A stretch of 64,000 bases of DNA from Paracentrotus lividus (taxonomy: Eukaryota > Echinodermata > Echinoidea > Camarodonta > Echinidae). The position numbers and the translations under genes were made by a program. The notes under the pieces were generated by a model. That model made no database searches. It had not been told where the DNA came from and worked only from the letters and a program-made list of their open reading frames with translations. The stretch lies in contig CALNVZ010002100.1 in NCBI GenBank assembly GCA_940671915.1, positions 14,911,163-14,975,162 on the forward strand, given 5' to 3'. Shown piece after piece: positions 37,301-49,962 of this stretch (position 1 is its first letter; the number at the start of each line of letters is the position of its first letter).

Positions 37301-40300
37301 TACCATTCGATTTTTACATAGATAGCTTATACTATACGTACTTCTTCAGGAGAATATTTTCTTTTGCTCTCTCTCCTATCTATTTCATTTGGTGGTCATC
37401 TAGGTGATCAGCCGTCTCTTAACGGCCCTTTCAGATTTCGCATACTACCCCCCACAGACTGCGCCATCTTCGTTCTGGCACTCGCCTCAGCCTTAATCTC
37501 ATTAAGCTATTCTTTTTCTCTTGACAGGTTTAGCCTCTATAATAGTGTTGTTATTCCTATACACAAGGCGCTGTTCTTATTATTGAATGTTTACATCTCA
37601 TTATTACTGGTCTTTATATTTCCCTTGAGAGGTCGTGCATTATCTCTTCTCTCGCCTTGAAAAATTTGTTACTCAAATATACCTTGGAGAATAATTACAT
37701 AATTATGGTTTAAACCATTGTCGCGATTTTATCATTTTTTTTGAGTAGGTGTCCGTTATGTCGCTTAGGAGATACGCATAAATGCTGCGATTAAACGTGA
37801 TAATGTAGACATGTGGCTTTTATATACCTGATACTATGATTGTTACTAATTTGGGGTAATCGCGACAGTTAAGGGGCTATATCCTACTTTGTTAATTATA
37901 AAACGTAATCTTGATATGGGCTGTGACCGATTAACTGTTGAATTACGCGGGCTTGCATATAAGTCATTATTATAATGATTATCAAGTTCACATCGTCTGG
38001 ATTTTCGGCGATTACATCATAGACAACATTCTACTTCAGTAGTTCAACGAAATACAATTGTGTTTTCTTATTATATTCTTCAGTCGTCTATTCCGTTTCA
38101 TTGAGGAAGAACTATCTGGCGGGTCCTCCATTTTTTTTCCGGGGGCGGTTCGGTTTCGAATCTTTAACCACAGTTTTCACACACTTGCCAATTTTGATAT
38201 TCTCATTCTCAATTTCATTTTCCTTCTATACACTAGAGGATATTTCGAATACACATAACTAATTTCTGTTTTTAATCTGTAGTTTATTAATGTATAGTGG
38301 GTTTATGGATCTTATAGTTTAGTGGAGTATCGGATGTAGCTTTGTTTTTTTCTCACAAATCATTCATTTTTATGGTTTAAATTCAAATTTTTCATTGGTA
38401 ACGATAGCTCTCTTGATACGAGCGTGGGAAGAGAAGAGTGGCCTGGGTTTTCCCTTGTTAATTAAAGTATTTGGATAATGAAATTATAATTATTAGAACG
38501 TCTAGCTGTATGCTTTTCTGGAGTAATAAGAGACGATTGGTGGTTCCTTTAATACACACAATTTTGAGCCATAATAAACCGCAATTCATTACCCGGAGTA
38601 ATATTGCATCTATAAGTTTCCTATACCCAGACCCTAATATTTATGAAAGGCTATAGTAATCTCTGCCATATCACTTTCCACATACATGTGTGACCAATTA
38701 ACATAGATCTTTAACATGAGTACTACAGAGCCGGGCGGACATCAGGCATTCTAGTATATAATGTCATAGAATTCTAATAATTAAAATGAGGAGCTAATAA
38801 TATTTTATAGAATGAACACTGTTGTTTATCATAAGGGAATGAATCTTTTACAATTATAAAATACAACTAACAACAACAACAAAAAAACAACCACAAAAAA
38901 TACAAAGAAAGAAAACCGAGTGCAGGATGTTTCGGTTTCCGCTTGTTGCGATGAAATCTTACAATTATACATAATCATGAAATTACCCCTCGAAATCCCC
39001 GTGCTATAATAAAAGGTTATTTGATCATCATTAAGTTACAATACAAGTTCGAATACATGTTACGCAAAAACAAATATCACATCAACGAATTTAAAATTTT
39101 AATCATTAAATTGCCACCCCGGATTACCTCCTCCTCTCTTTTCCCAAAGATGCTCTGTCGTAATGAATGTAAGGAAAGAGAGAGAAAGTGAAAAGGTGGC
39201 ACACCAAGTAAAAGCATTGAAATTAAAATATAAGAATATATAAAAATATCTGATATTACATGAAACGAGTGATGAAATCGGATAATGAATATTCTCTTGA
39301 CGTGTAGGTAATATAGTGTTGTTTATTCTCTTTTTTGTGTGTATATTTAACTTTGGATCTATTCACTCTTTTGTTTTCATTTACGTAGAAACTTTTCTCG
39401 TTTGATAAATAGGGGATACATGGTTAGTTCTGTACGTGCAGTAGTCGACATCGATTTTTGGGTTTTTGTGTCTGGTCTGAGAGCGACCTGATAGATAACT
39501 CAGATTCAAAGTGGTTTATGCGAGGAGAGCGTGGATCTCTTGAAAATCTTCTTTGATACAATTTCAAGTAGATATAGACATGTAAGAAGTCCATTTTCAG
39601 AGTTGAGGCACATCGACTTAAAGTTTAAAGGGACCCACTATTCCATGCTATGCATTGGGAGCTTATTAACAAAAAATCTGTGGGCCTGGGGTATGTCTCT
39701 TTTAAAAGATCACACAGTCTAACTCTAATTTGGCACTATATGAGATTTAAGATAACAGAGCAAGGAATAATAATGAAAAAACTATATACTCAATATTCTT
39801 AAGTTGAACCAATATAAAAATAATAATGACCCTTCTTAATGTATTTAAATGGAAAAATACAAATTTGGGGCTCAATAGATGCAGTCAATCATCTATTTAC
39901 AAAGACGATTGTGGGACCAATTATAACTTAATTATCAAAATAAGTGTTCCAGTGTAACAAAACACAAATTTTGGTGTATCATTCCATGCTTAAAAAATTA
40001 TATACAGTTAATTACGTAAAGTATTTGAAATATCACAAACGACTCTAAACCATAGTAAATGTTAAGTTGAAAGATAACATTGAGCGAGAGAGTAGTAGAG
40101 AAGCAGAGAGAAGGAAGAGGTAGTAGAGAGTAAAAAAGAGCACAGAGAGGAGTGGAGAGCAGGGGGTGGGAGTGGAAAGGGGGTCGGAGGGGGAAGATTA
40201 GATACGACGAGGGGGACCTCTGGTGGGTATAGGCGGGAGGGGGGGTGTCGAATGTAGCGCTCGGTTGCTGGGAGACACGTAGGAGTGAGGAACTGACGAG

Positions 40301-41505
40301 TGGTTAGAACTTTCCGTTTCTTTTTGTTTTTATTTATTTTAACTTGGTCTATTGGTTACGGCGTGTTTGGGAATTAAAACTGTCAGCTTATTGGCACATG
40401 GGGAGGAAGATAAGATTATTGTTAACTAGCGAAGATTTAACCGTTCTATTATGGAACAAATATATTAAATCACTACTTATCAAACTGATGAGACCCTCTT
40501 TACAATGTTTATTTTCTATAAATATAATAATGGAGATAATCAAGTGCGATGGAAACGACGTTTCATAAAATTCGAATGATGTCCTCACTCCCACATTGGT
40601 GAACCCCTGGCTTACATATAACAATGAATTTGCTTTCCCTATCTCTCCAAAAAGAAATGGGCAAATTTAGTCATCAATGACAATCATTCGCCAATTTTTC
40701 TCATACCAATAGATTTTTCAAACTAGCAAACATTTAGTAAAAATATAACACACCCCATTTTTCCTTTCTACGAAATAACTGGATGGGAAATGGATGTGTT
40801 TATTTTTGTGATATCTCCCCGGAGCTACTTTGCTGTATTTAACAATGATTTCTTTTTTCATCATATGTTGTCACAATAACTATAAAATATGGTTTATATC
40901 GGTTCCTCTAATATCTGAAATGATAGGTCTATGTGTCTCTTGATCTTATTTTAACGTGATATTGTATTATAATATGTCTGTTCGATTATTAGTTTTACCT
41001 ACGTAATAAATTTAATTTTCTAATCAATTATATTATCAGATTTGTAGATAAATTTCTATTATTATTATTTAAGTTTGATGTATTATTTAAGAAGATTATA
41101 CGCAACAATTTGTTCAACCTGGTCGATTTATTGTTCTTCATACAACACTTAATGAACGATACTTTTTGAAAGATTTAATTTTTTAAAAACTGATAAAAGC
41201 ATTGATCACAATTGTGAATTTTCAGTTTCGTTCCTTTTCGATTTTATAGGAATGGAGGATAAGCAGATCTTTAGACGAAATCGAAAGTGTATTTATGGAT
41301 TTTCCGGAAAAAATAACTCTCTATCTCTTTATGTTGCTTAGAATGAATTTTCTCATGAAAAACGCGCTCTTATTGTATATAAGTGTCAGTGTGATGTGTC
41401 GAGGAATGAACAATCGACCTCTCCCTATTTACCCTATCTTACTTGCCTACATGATCTAACAACTCAAATATTTCATGATATATGGTACTAAGGCCTCCTA
41501 TGGTT
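34339..41505 (+). repeat. First copy of an artefactual direct duplication
   Basis: From GCATAATTAAATGAAGGTGA to AAGGCCTCCTATGG this 7.2-kb stretch is repeated in the same direction right after the 25-N gap. This copy is the fuller one. Open frames at 36257-36469, 37364-37660 and others in it have no recognisable product. Confidence 0.9.
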
Positions 41506-41530
41506 NNNNNNNNNNNNNNNNNNNNNNNNN
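41506..41530. other. Assembly gap, 25 N
   Basis: A run of 25 N at the junction of the two duplicated copies; probably a placeholder where ends were not merged. Confidence 0.99.
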
Positions 41531-44500
41531 AAAAAAAAAGCATAATTAAATGAAGGTGACAAACCATTTCTTCCTCTAACGTACAATGGCAATCCGAGTT
41601 TCCTTAAAATAATAAACACTTACCATGGACTAACTAAACCACGTTTGTGAATTCGGGCCTTTGTTTTGTTAGATTGATTGGGCCTACATGGGCATACACA
41701 CATTTTGTTTTCTGTATTTTTAATGGAACAAACAAACGCATGGAACAACATAATTGTTGAATTTTCGACATTATACATGTTGTATATTAATCATATCATT
41801 CCAAAAACACATACTAGTCACGTATTTCCCTTTTCTATTTGTTCATGATATAAATTTTGCTCTCACTAATGTGTAGTACATGCAGTTGCCACCTTGAACA
41901 AGGTTTGGAAAATTTCCTTTTCTGTTTTCTACGTTGCCTAACAACCTATAACCATGATTCCTTTTCCTTGATTTTAATTAGGTTAAGGTATTAAAATAGA
42001 TTAAAATCACTATTATCGATGCCTGTACTTTCGTTGGAGTATGTCATTTTAAGAACAATATGTCAATAATGTCTTTTGGAACCGTGCAAATAAGTGGAAG
42101 TATGCCCTCTGACGATGAGAAAGGGAAATGCGTGGAAAAGCATTCGCGCGTAAAAAAACAACAACAAGCAAGCATATTTCATATTTTAAGAGAAAGAATC
42201 AACAGAACAAAGGAAGGAGAAAAAATCAAAAGAACTCAAACTGTTGTTGTAAAACAAATCTATTTAAAAGAAAATGATTGTCTTATCTGCAGTAGATGTG
42301 AATGTATTTTTCATTATTTTCTAATAATTATTTAATCATCACATTCCGTTTAATTTTCATCTGGATATCGATTTTCAACGCTAATGGTGACTTGAAGGTT
42401 AGGTCATCCAAGGTCAATTACGCACTTACTCCGAAAGTGCTAGAAGCAAATATATAGATAAGATTACAAAATAATATCAGACGAATACTCGGTTTATTCT
42501 TTCTTCAAAAGTCTACGTGTATTTGAAATTTAAAGAAGGAACTACGAAAAGGATGTTTATTTAGCTTGCAACATGACAATATTTTAGGCGTTTTAGTCGT
42601 TTAAAGCAAGATAAAAAGCAATGACTACCCCGGATAATGTTTATTCAAAAGATAATGTGTCTACGTTTGTTCACTGGATGGCAAACTGCGAAAAAGGAAA
42701 AGGCTACGAATTGAAAATTCTATATCACCATAAACTGTCTTTTTAAAGATTTGGATACGAAGTTTTTTGGGCGTTTCTCGATAGAATTACGCACAATTTC
42801 GGTCGATTATTATCAAATTGTACCTCTTCTATTTGTTTCCTAGAATAATTTAAAACTATGTACAGGTGTCTATGACATTCTCTTTGATGTATCATGTTAC
42901 GCGATATCAATTTCAAAATGGGATACTGGAAATCGCCCCTAATTTTTATAAAGGTCATTATGCCACCTCTCATACACACAATAAAAAATCTACGTCAATA
43001 CAACCGAATGTCCAGTGGGAGCCTCAGGGTGGGTTAGAGAGAGAGATAGAGAGAGAGAGAGAGAATTGGGGAAGGGCTAAAGTAATAACACTTTCTCTGT
43101 TGACCACCCCTTTTATAAAGACCCTCTTCCTATGCATGTTAAACCACACCAGGGGGGATTCCCATCGTTTTGACTCTTAACGCAACCCACACAGGACACG
43201 GAGGCAATAAGCAACCAAGAAGACAAACCATAGCAAGCCCCTACGGTCCCGATACTTCCTGCTAGAGGGATCAATAAACGGGATGGTAGAAAGCTATAAG
43301 GTCACTGTAAAACAGTGATGGACGCATTCCAATCAGTTTCTCTCATTTTTTTTTTCTAGGACTCAGCCCGCTCGCCCGCCATTAACGCGAAAAGCGAGGC
43401 GTTAATATGTGCTTCCCAACACTCTAATTACGACAACACGAAAGAACAGTGTTTCTTTCTTATGGATTAAGGAAAAAGAGGCCATCTATTATCTTTCAGA
43501 GGGGTAATCAAGCCGGTTAAGTTGGGGGGGGGTAAGACTATAACAGTGAAAAACTTTCCACCTTTCAAATTGTATTTGCGACTAATGTGTTTCTTATGAT
43601 TGGAATGGGAAATGTGCTATCTATATCTTCCTAAGAATTTCGATTGTGTTTTGTTGGAGGGAGCAGGAGGGAGGGGTAATGGGAGGTAACAGACAGTACT
43701 GGGTAGATCTATACCCCATGATTTGTGTATTGAATGGGATGCGGGTGGATGTCAGAATGGATTGACAATGCGCATAGGGAGGAAGAGGAGGAGGATAATG
43801 CAGATGGAGTTTTGGGTGTCAATACGGGTATAGCGTGTGAATAAAGAGCTATGCATCTGGTTCATCCTTCAACGCCTATTGCATTTACTTACATTCATCA
43901 CAACCACCTTTTTACAAGATGTTTTGAAATACTTTGGAATATTTCTGCTCTCCTCACATCTTTCTTCATTGGTATACACCTCTCTTCGCCCTTCGATTCG
44001 CATCTCCCCCCCCCCTCCTCTCTCTCCATGCTCAGTTTCAATTAGCTTTCTTTTCTTGAGTTTGCCTCTTCATTTGTATCCTCACAGCTTTTCTTTATAT
44101 GACAGTTACACATTATTCTGTCTTTATCCCTGTCCGCTACTTTCCCTTAAATTGCAATAATAATATGATTAGTCATTATGTTAAAATGGAATTCCTTCCA
44201 TTTTTGAGTAGGCGGATGTCGTTGATGTGATATGCATTAAACGTGAAATCTCGACTTTGATTTTACATATATGATACTGTTGTTACTTAATGAGCGTTAC
44301 AGTTATCCTCTTTAAATTATATATCGTAATCTTGAATGGCGTACCACTTGTTGAAAGGGCATTAACCGTATCTTAATGATACAAGTTACATTTCTGATTT
44401 CGGCGATACCATAGCAACATAACTCAGATCAAGAAAACACTTGTTTTATTTTCTCTCGATCATGGAAAACTATCGGGTCTCCTTTCCGCGTGTTGATCTT

Positions 44501-45937
44501 TTACACCGTTCACATCTCAATTTGATAATCTCATTCAATTCATTCTTCTACACTAAGAATCGATACAATACATCAGTTTTAAATGAACTTTATAGAAAGT
44601 ATGATCTAAGCTCAGTGCAACGCGAGAAGCTTGTTTCACAAACCATTCATTTCTGGTTTAATCAATTTCATGGACGAAGCCTCTGATCGAGGGAAAGAGA
44701 GTGCCTGATTTCTTGTTTAAAGATTGAATAATATATCATTAGAACTCTACTATGCTTTCTGGAGAGTAATAATACGATTTCTTCTTAACACATTGAGCCA
44801 ATCACCGAAATTCTGACGGTTAATGCACTATAGTTTCCAATACCGCCCAATAATAGCAGTAATCTCGCCATCACTTTCCAATGGTGAAATTAACAAGATT
44901 CTTCAGAAGTACTGCGCATGGCATTAATGTTAATGTAGCTAGATTCTGAATTATGCAAATATTTTGATAAAGCATGTGTTTTCAAGGTGACTCTTTACAT
45001 TTAAAAAAAACAACAACAACAACAAAACAAACAAACAAAAAAAAAAAAAAACCGTGCAGGATGTTTCGTTCCGCTTGTTGCGAATGAATCTAAATTAAAA
45101 TAATCATGAATTACCCGGCTATAATAAAAGTTATTTGTCCTCATTTAAGTACAACAGCGACATGTTACGCAAAACATACACACGAATTTAAATTTAATCT
45201 ATTAATGCACGATACCCCCTCCTCCTTTTCCCAAAGATGTTGCGAATAATGTAAGGAAGAAGAGAAAAGGCACCAAAGAAAGCAGAAATAAAAAAAAAAA
45301 TCTGAATAAATGAACGGAATGAAACGGAATGGAAACACATGATTAGGTAATATTGTTTCCTTTTTTGTAATATACTTGTATCTTATTGGTTTCATTACGA
45401 AAACTTTCCTGATAAAAGGAAACATATTTTCTGCGAGTAGCAATGATTTTTGTTTTTGTCTTCTGGGCGCCGAAATACTCAAGTGATTATGAGGAGAGCG
45501 TGGATCTTGAAAAAACCCTCTTTGATCAATCAAGAAAAGCATTGGCCTGAAAGAAGCCCATTTTCAGAGTAGGCACTGATTAAGTTAAAGGACCACTTCC
45601 ATGTATCATTGGAGTAAACAAAAAACTTGGCTGGTATGTCTTAAAGATCACCAGATATCAATTGCAGTAATGGATTAAATCAAGAGCAAGGAATAAACAT
45701 TATTATAAACATATAAACATATAATGACCCTCTGTAAGCTATTTAATGAAAATACAAATTTGGGCTCAATAAGATGCAGTCATCACTTTAAGACGTGGAT
45801 GGGCATTATAAACTTAATTATCAAAATAATGTTCCAGTTAACAAAACAACAATCGCTTATCATTCCATGCTAAATTATATACAGTTAATTAACCGTAAAT
45901 TGAATATCACACGATTAACCATCAAGTTGAAAAACAT

Positions 45938-45996
<59 letters not shown>

Positions 45997-47011
45997 GGGG
46001 GGGGTCGGAGGGGAAAGATAAGAGAGAGAGGGGTTGGGTGAGGGAGGGAGGTCGATGACAAAAAGTAGTACGTGAGAGTGAGAAGAGAGTGTGATATTTT
46101 TTTTATTAACTGCTATGGCTACGGTGGGAATAAAACTGTCCTTCGGGAGATGTTTTAACGCGAGATATTATAATGAACCAATATAAATCATACTTCAAAC
46201 GAATGAGCCTATTACATGTTTATTTCTATAAGGCGATGGAAACACGTTCATAATAATTCAATGATGTCCCTCACTCCCACATTGTGAACCCTGCTTACAT
46301 ATAACAATGAATTTGCTTTCTATCTCTCCAAAACAAATCGAAATATCATCATGACATATTCGCATGTTTCACCAATATGATTTCAAAACCAAACATTAAA
46401 AAAATACACCCATTTTCCTCTTCTAACAAAATAACTGGATGGAAATGATTTTTATTTTGATATCTCCCCGAGCTATTTTTTTAAAATGAATTTTTTCACA
46501 TATTGTTGCACAATCTATAAATAGTTTATCGTTCCTAATATCTGGAAATAGTCATGGTGTCTCTTCATCTTTTACGTATTATGTATTATAATGTCTGTTC
46601 ATCTTTTACGTAATAAATTTAATTCTAAATCATATATGAATCATACATGTAGATAAATCATATATAAATTTAAATGGATTTTAATAAAGCAAACAACAAT
46701 TTTCAACCTTGTGATATTGTACTTATAAAATGAAGACTTTTGAAAGATTTATTTTTAAACTGATAAACATTATCAAATTGAATTTCGTTTCGTCTTTTCA
46801 TTTATAAGGAAGGAAGGAAGCAGAACTAGACGAAATCAAAGTGTATTTATGGATTTTCCGAAAAATATATCATCTCTTTGTTGCTGAATATTTCATGAAA
46901 ACGCGCCCTTTTGTTAAGGTCAGTGATGTCGAGATGACAATCGACCCTCCTATTAACCCTTCACTTGCCACAAACACAAATATTCATATATGGGACTAAG
47001 GCCTCTATGTT
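41531..47011 (+). repeat. Second, deletion-rich copy of 34339-41505
   Basis: Colinear with the first copy throughout. Anchors: 34752/41880 around GCAGTTGCCACCTTGAACAA; 35665/42662 TACGTTTGTTCACTGG; 38921/45054 GTGCAGGATGTTTCG; 40570/46260 AATGATGTCC. It is 5.5 kb against 7.2 kb, missing one to a few bases every 5-20 bases. Unique sequence resumes at GCCCAAGATC. Frames called in it (42060-42335, 43837-44160, 44441-44686, 45165-45542) should not be annotated. Confidence 0.9.
45939..46004. repeat. (GA)n microsatellite inside the artefactual copy
   Basis: The matching place in the first copy (about 40083-40190) is an impure, interrupted GA-rich stretch; here it has been smoothed to a pure repeat. 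Confidence 0.9.
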
Positions 47012-48025
47012 GCCCAAGATCAAAACAGTTCAAAGAATCTTTTTTGTCAGACGTGCATGATGAGGCGGAGAGGTGTTGTGTAATCCGCTTAGTGTTACAC
47101 GTCCGATCAACTCATGGGGCGGAGAGGTTAGCAGATTAAAGCAAAGATCAGTCTCATGAAATATTCATGGCAGAAAGTGATTACCAATTCCGTTCCTTTT
47201 CAAGATATGGATGGTGTTAGAGTTCCGGGTGTGTATGAATTTTGAAAGAAATTGAATTTGAAAAGACCATTACGTTCTGTTTGTCCAAACCAAAGAGACA
47301 AACATCCATGATCATAATGAAAAATAGATGACTTAGATTATTTATTATTTACATATGGTGATCATGGATGGACGATTTCAATGTAGTATTGAAAATACTT
47401 TTTTTTTTCTTTTCTTAAACAGGGTAGTAACTAAGTTTTTATTAACAGATCTATGAACGAGTCCTGCACGTTATGTTATTATTAACCCCAAGTGACTTGC
47501 CAGAAGGCAGCCAAAAAAGGTCTCATATTTTGTTATGTACCTACTCAAATGTGACTATGACTATAACCATAATTATCAATAGATGTACTCTTGCATTTCA
47601 ATTGAAAACACTTGAACTTTAAAAGAAGAGGCAGCCAAACCTAAGGACCCGGTTTTTCAAAAACCGTCAAACTCTGCTCAAAACTCTAAAGAAGGGTATA
47701 TAGCATTGACAAGTTAAAGGAGAATAATTTGCCATTCTATCTATCGAAAAAAATTCTCCATCCCTGGAGATTTCAACAAAATAAATTGCTAAACGTTTCA
47801 GTGACTATATATAATTTTGAATATACACTCACATCTCAATCACACTTTTCGTCTATTCAGTTAAACCAAAAGGAAAGTGAAACGTGCTTGTAACAAATCT
47901 GTATAAAAATATGATACTTTTTAAAAACTTTTTGAATATGTTTTTGAAATAGTTCTTATTATAATGTGATTCCTACCAAAATAAAATCCTGCATTTAATG
48001 GCGAGTCTGTAAACAAAAATAAGAT

Positions 48026-48049
48026 GAAAAAAAAAAAAAAAAAAAAAAA
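48026..48049. repeat. Poly-A tract
   Basis: About 24 A, followed 50 bases on by a G tract. Confidence 0.9.
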
Positions 48050-48923
48050 CACACAAAAACAGTGGAGTAGACAAACGTTGGGAAAGGGTTGGGCCGGGGA
48101 GGGGGGGGGGCAGTGACAGTCAAACACATAATGAAAGTGGAGCACCTAAAACAAGATTTAAAAAAAAAATGTCTGTGCATTTGGTATCTTCATCCTTTTT
48201 TTTGGGGGGGGGGAGGTGTGCAAGAAGTTATAAATCCTTCAGGATCAAAATTCCCCTTGTACTCCCGATCTTCACATTCTCTATCTTCGCATACAAATAT
48301 GTTCATATCAGCTGAGAAGGACAATCATAATCCAATATCTCTTTCATTCAAACCAATTCATACTCCCTCAATCTCTCTTTTCTGCTGGAAAATCAGACAG
48401 TTCGGTTTTAGTTCAGAATGATACAAGGATATTAAACTCGTTCATAAGACAAGATTTGTTTTCTTCGATAAAGAGCACGACTGCATACGGAATTAAGTGA
48501 CATATATATGACTTCATAGAAAAAAATAGGACAAATTGAAGGGCGCGTTGGTGGTATTACACCAGCATGAGATGGGTTTGAGACGGGTTCGAGACTATTT
48601 TGTGACTCTATCTTGGAGACGTTTCCGAGTCTTGGGGACGTCTCCTCGGGTTAGATACCACCTTTTAACCAACTGAATACTTTTGTGGACCAATTAAATG
48701 CTTGAATTTTCGAAAACTAAAACTTTCACTAACTACTTTTTGTTTTCTTTCATACGAGAAGAGCATGGAATCCGTGCAACAATTACCGTGCAACAATTAT
48801 GTTACCAGCGCTTTAGATGAAAAAGAAAAAAATAGTGGCGTTATAAATTTCCAGATTGGATTTAAAATGGACTTGCTGCCTTTTGGCACTGGAGGCATCG
48901 CTCCCATCATTGTTTTGACTTAC

Positions 48924-49044
48924 CGATGCAAGACTCATCCTACTGCCAAGTTTACGCATCTTATCTCCTTTGCTATTGAAACTGATGTCCTCCCATCGTA
49001 TCCTCCATGACATGTTAGACAATTCTCTCTCTAGTCGGTATTTC
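48924..49044 (-). CDS. Guanylate cyclase receptor exon, cytoplasmic juxtamembrane region and start of kinase-homology domain
   Basis: The 121-nt exon follows a TTTTTGTAG acceptor and ends at a GTAAGTC donor. It starts by completing an arginine codon, then reads KYRLERELSNMSWRIRWEDI, about ten further residues, and ends GSRMSLAS in phase 0. The basic run, the ExEL...WR(I/V)RWEDI core and the GSR(M/L)(S/T)L glycine/serine stretch are hallmarks of receptor guanylate cyclases directly after the membrane; in the family these serines/threonines are the regulatory phosphorylation cluster. The same frame stays open about 34 codons past the donor, so a longer isoform cannot be excluded. Bases 48866-48890 there resemble a repeat arm near 32.65 kb (GGACTTGCTGCCTTTTGG versus GGATTTAGTCCCTTTTGG), so the consensus donor is preferred. 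Confidence 0.9.
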
Positions 49045-49415
49045 CTACAAAAAGAAGAAAAAATGAAAAAATAAGGAATGACGAATGAGATAAGAAAGCT
49101 GAATAATGTAGGCCAAATTTAAATGACCTTTGATAATATCGTTTTGTGTTGTAGTTTGGCCTTACCGTGAAATTCTGTTCAATCTTCAGACGTTTTGATA
49201 GATCTCGACATTTTCTTTGACAATGTAAGATTTTTAAATTTTTTTTTAGACATGAATTCTTATTTCAGAAAGGTTTCTTAACTTCAAGATTTTAAGAACT
49301 GATTTTGAAGAGGTTTTTTTTTAATTTTTATCATTAATTGTTTTGTCACACTTTCATGCCTCAGAGCTGATGTTATCATCGATAAGATGTTAGTTTAGTC
49401 AACCTTTTCCAGGTA

Positions 49416-49962
49416 CATTCTAAAAACTGAAGTGCTGTTTTTAGCTCTTCAGAGGCTGAAATCAGCACTTTTTAAGAGGTTGCATAGTGACTGCACTCAA
49501 AGTGATGTTTAACTGCACTCAAAGTGCTGTTTTAGCACTTTCACGTGAGCTGAACTTTCAGCAAAAATGGGCAAAAACGGCGTGACATCGTCGGGATTCG
49601 AACCTAGGTCCCCTGCATGAGAAGCGCTGACGAATACGTTAGACCAATTCATATCTCACGATTGCTAGCAGATCATATTGTTGCATGATGAACTTTCTTC
49701 AAATTTGCCATAATCACCTACTATGCTGTCATAATTAAATCCAGTTAGCGAGATCTCCGTTGGTCTATTGTTAACAGTCAGCGGTACTCTTCCATGTCTA
49801 GGTGGAACCCGGTTCGAATCCCATATCGACATTGAACATTTTTTGTTGTTGATAAATTAGCACTTGGGCAAGTGCTAAAATAGCACTTCAGGTGCTGATA
49901 TAGCACTTCAAGGGCAGTCACCATACGAGCACCCAGAAATTAACACTTCAGTTTTTAGAGTG
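49416..49962. mobile_element. TA-flanked element carrying two divergent tRNA-like heads
   Basis: Termini CATTCTAAAAACTGAAGTG and CACTTCAGTTTTTAGAGTG are inverted, with TA outside each. Subterminal regions carry repeated AGCACTT / AAGTGCT boxes. The interior has a minus-strand tRNA-like head (B box GGTTCGAATCC as complement at 49594-49604; TTGGTCTAACG as complement at 49637-49647) and a plus-strand one (TTGGTCTATTG 49760-49770; GGTTCGAATCC 49811-49821), back to back about 110 bases apart. Confidence 0.8.

Larger units (their letters stand above)
15167..48923 (-). other. Very long apparent intron, expected to hide the first kinase-homology exon(s)
   Basis: The protein text jumps from GSRMSLAS to GAC...TEYCP, so roughly 50-60 residues of the family (the YKG..VA.K...K and ELK.MRD stretches) are missing. 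No convincing exon was found here. The interval contains both N gaps and the 7-kb artefactual duplication, so its true length is uncertain. Other content: tandem repeats at 22213-22975, 29336-29553 and 29991-30559, TIR elements at 25271-25712, 28046-28130 and 32409-32686, and CT-rich tracts. About 15200-21700, 26000-28000, 30600-32200 and 47012-48900 are otherwise featureless. Confidence 0.55.

Noticed and set aside
41531..47011. A true recent segmental duplication
   Set aside because: Differences are overwhelmingly small deletions spread evenly, and the copy starts exactly at an N gap.
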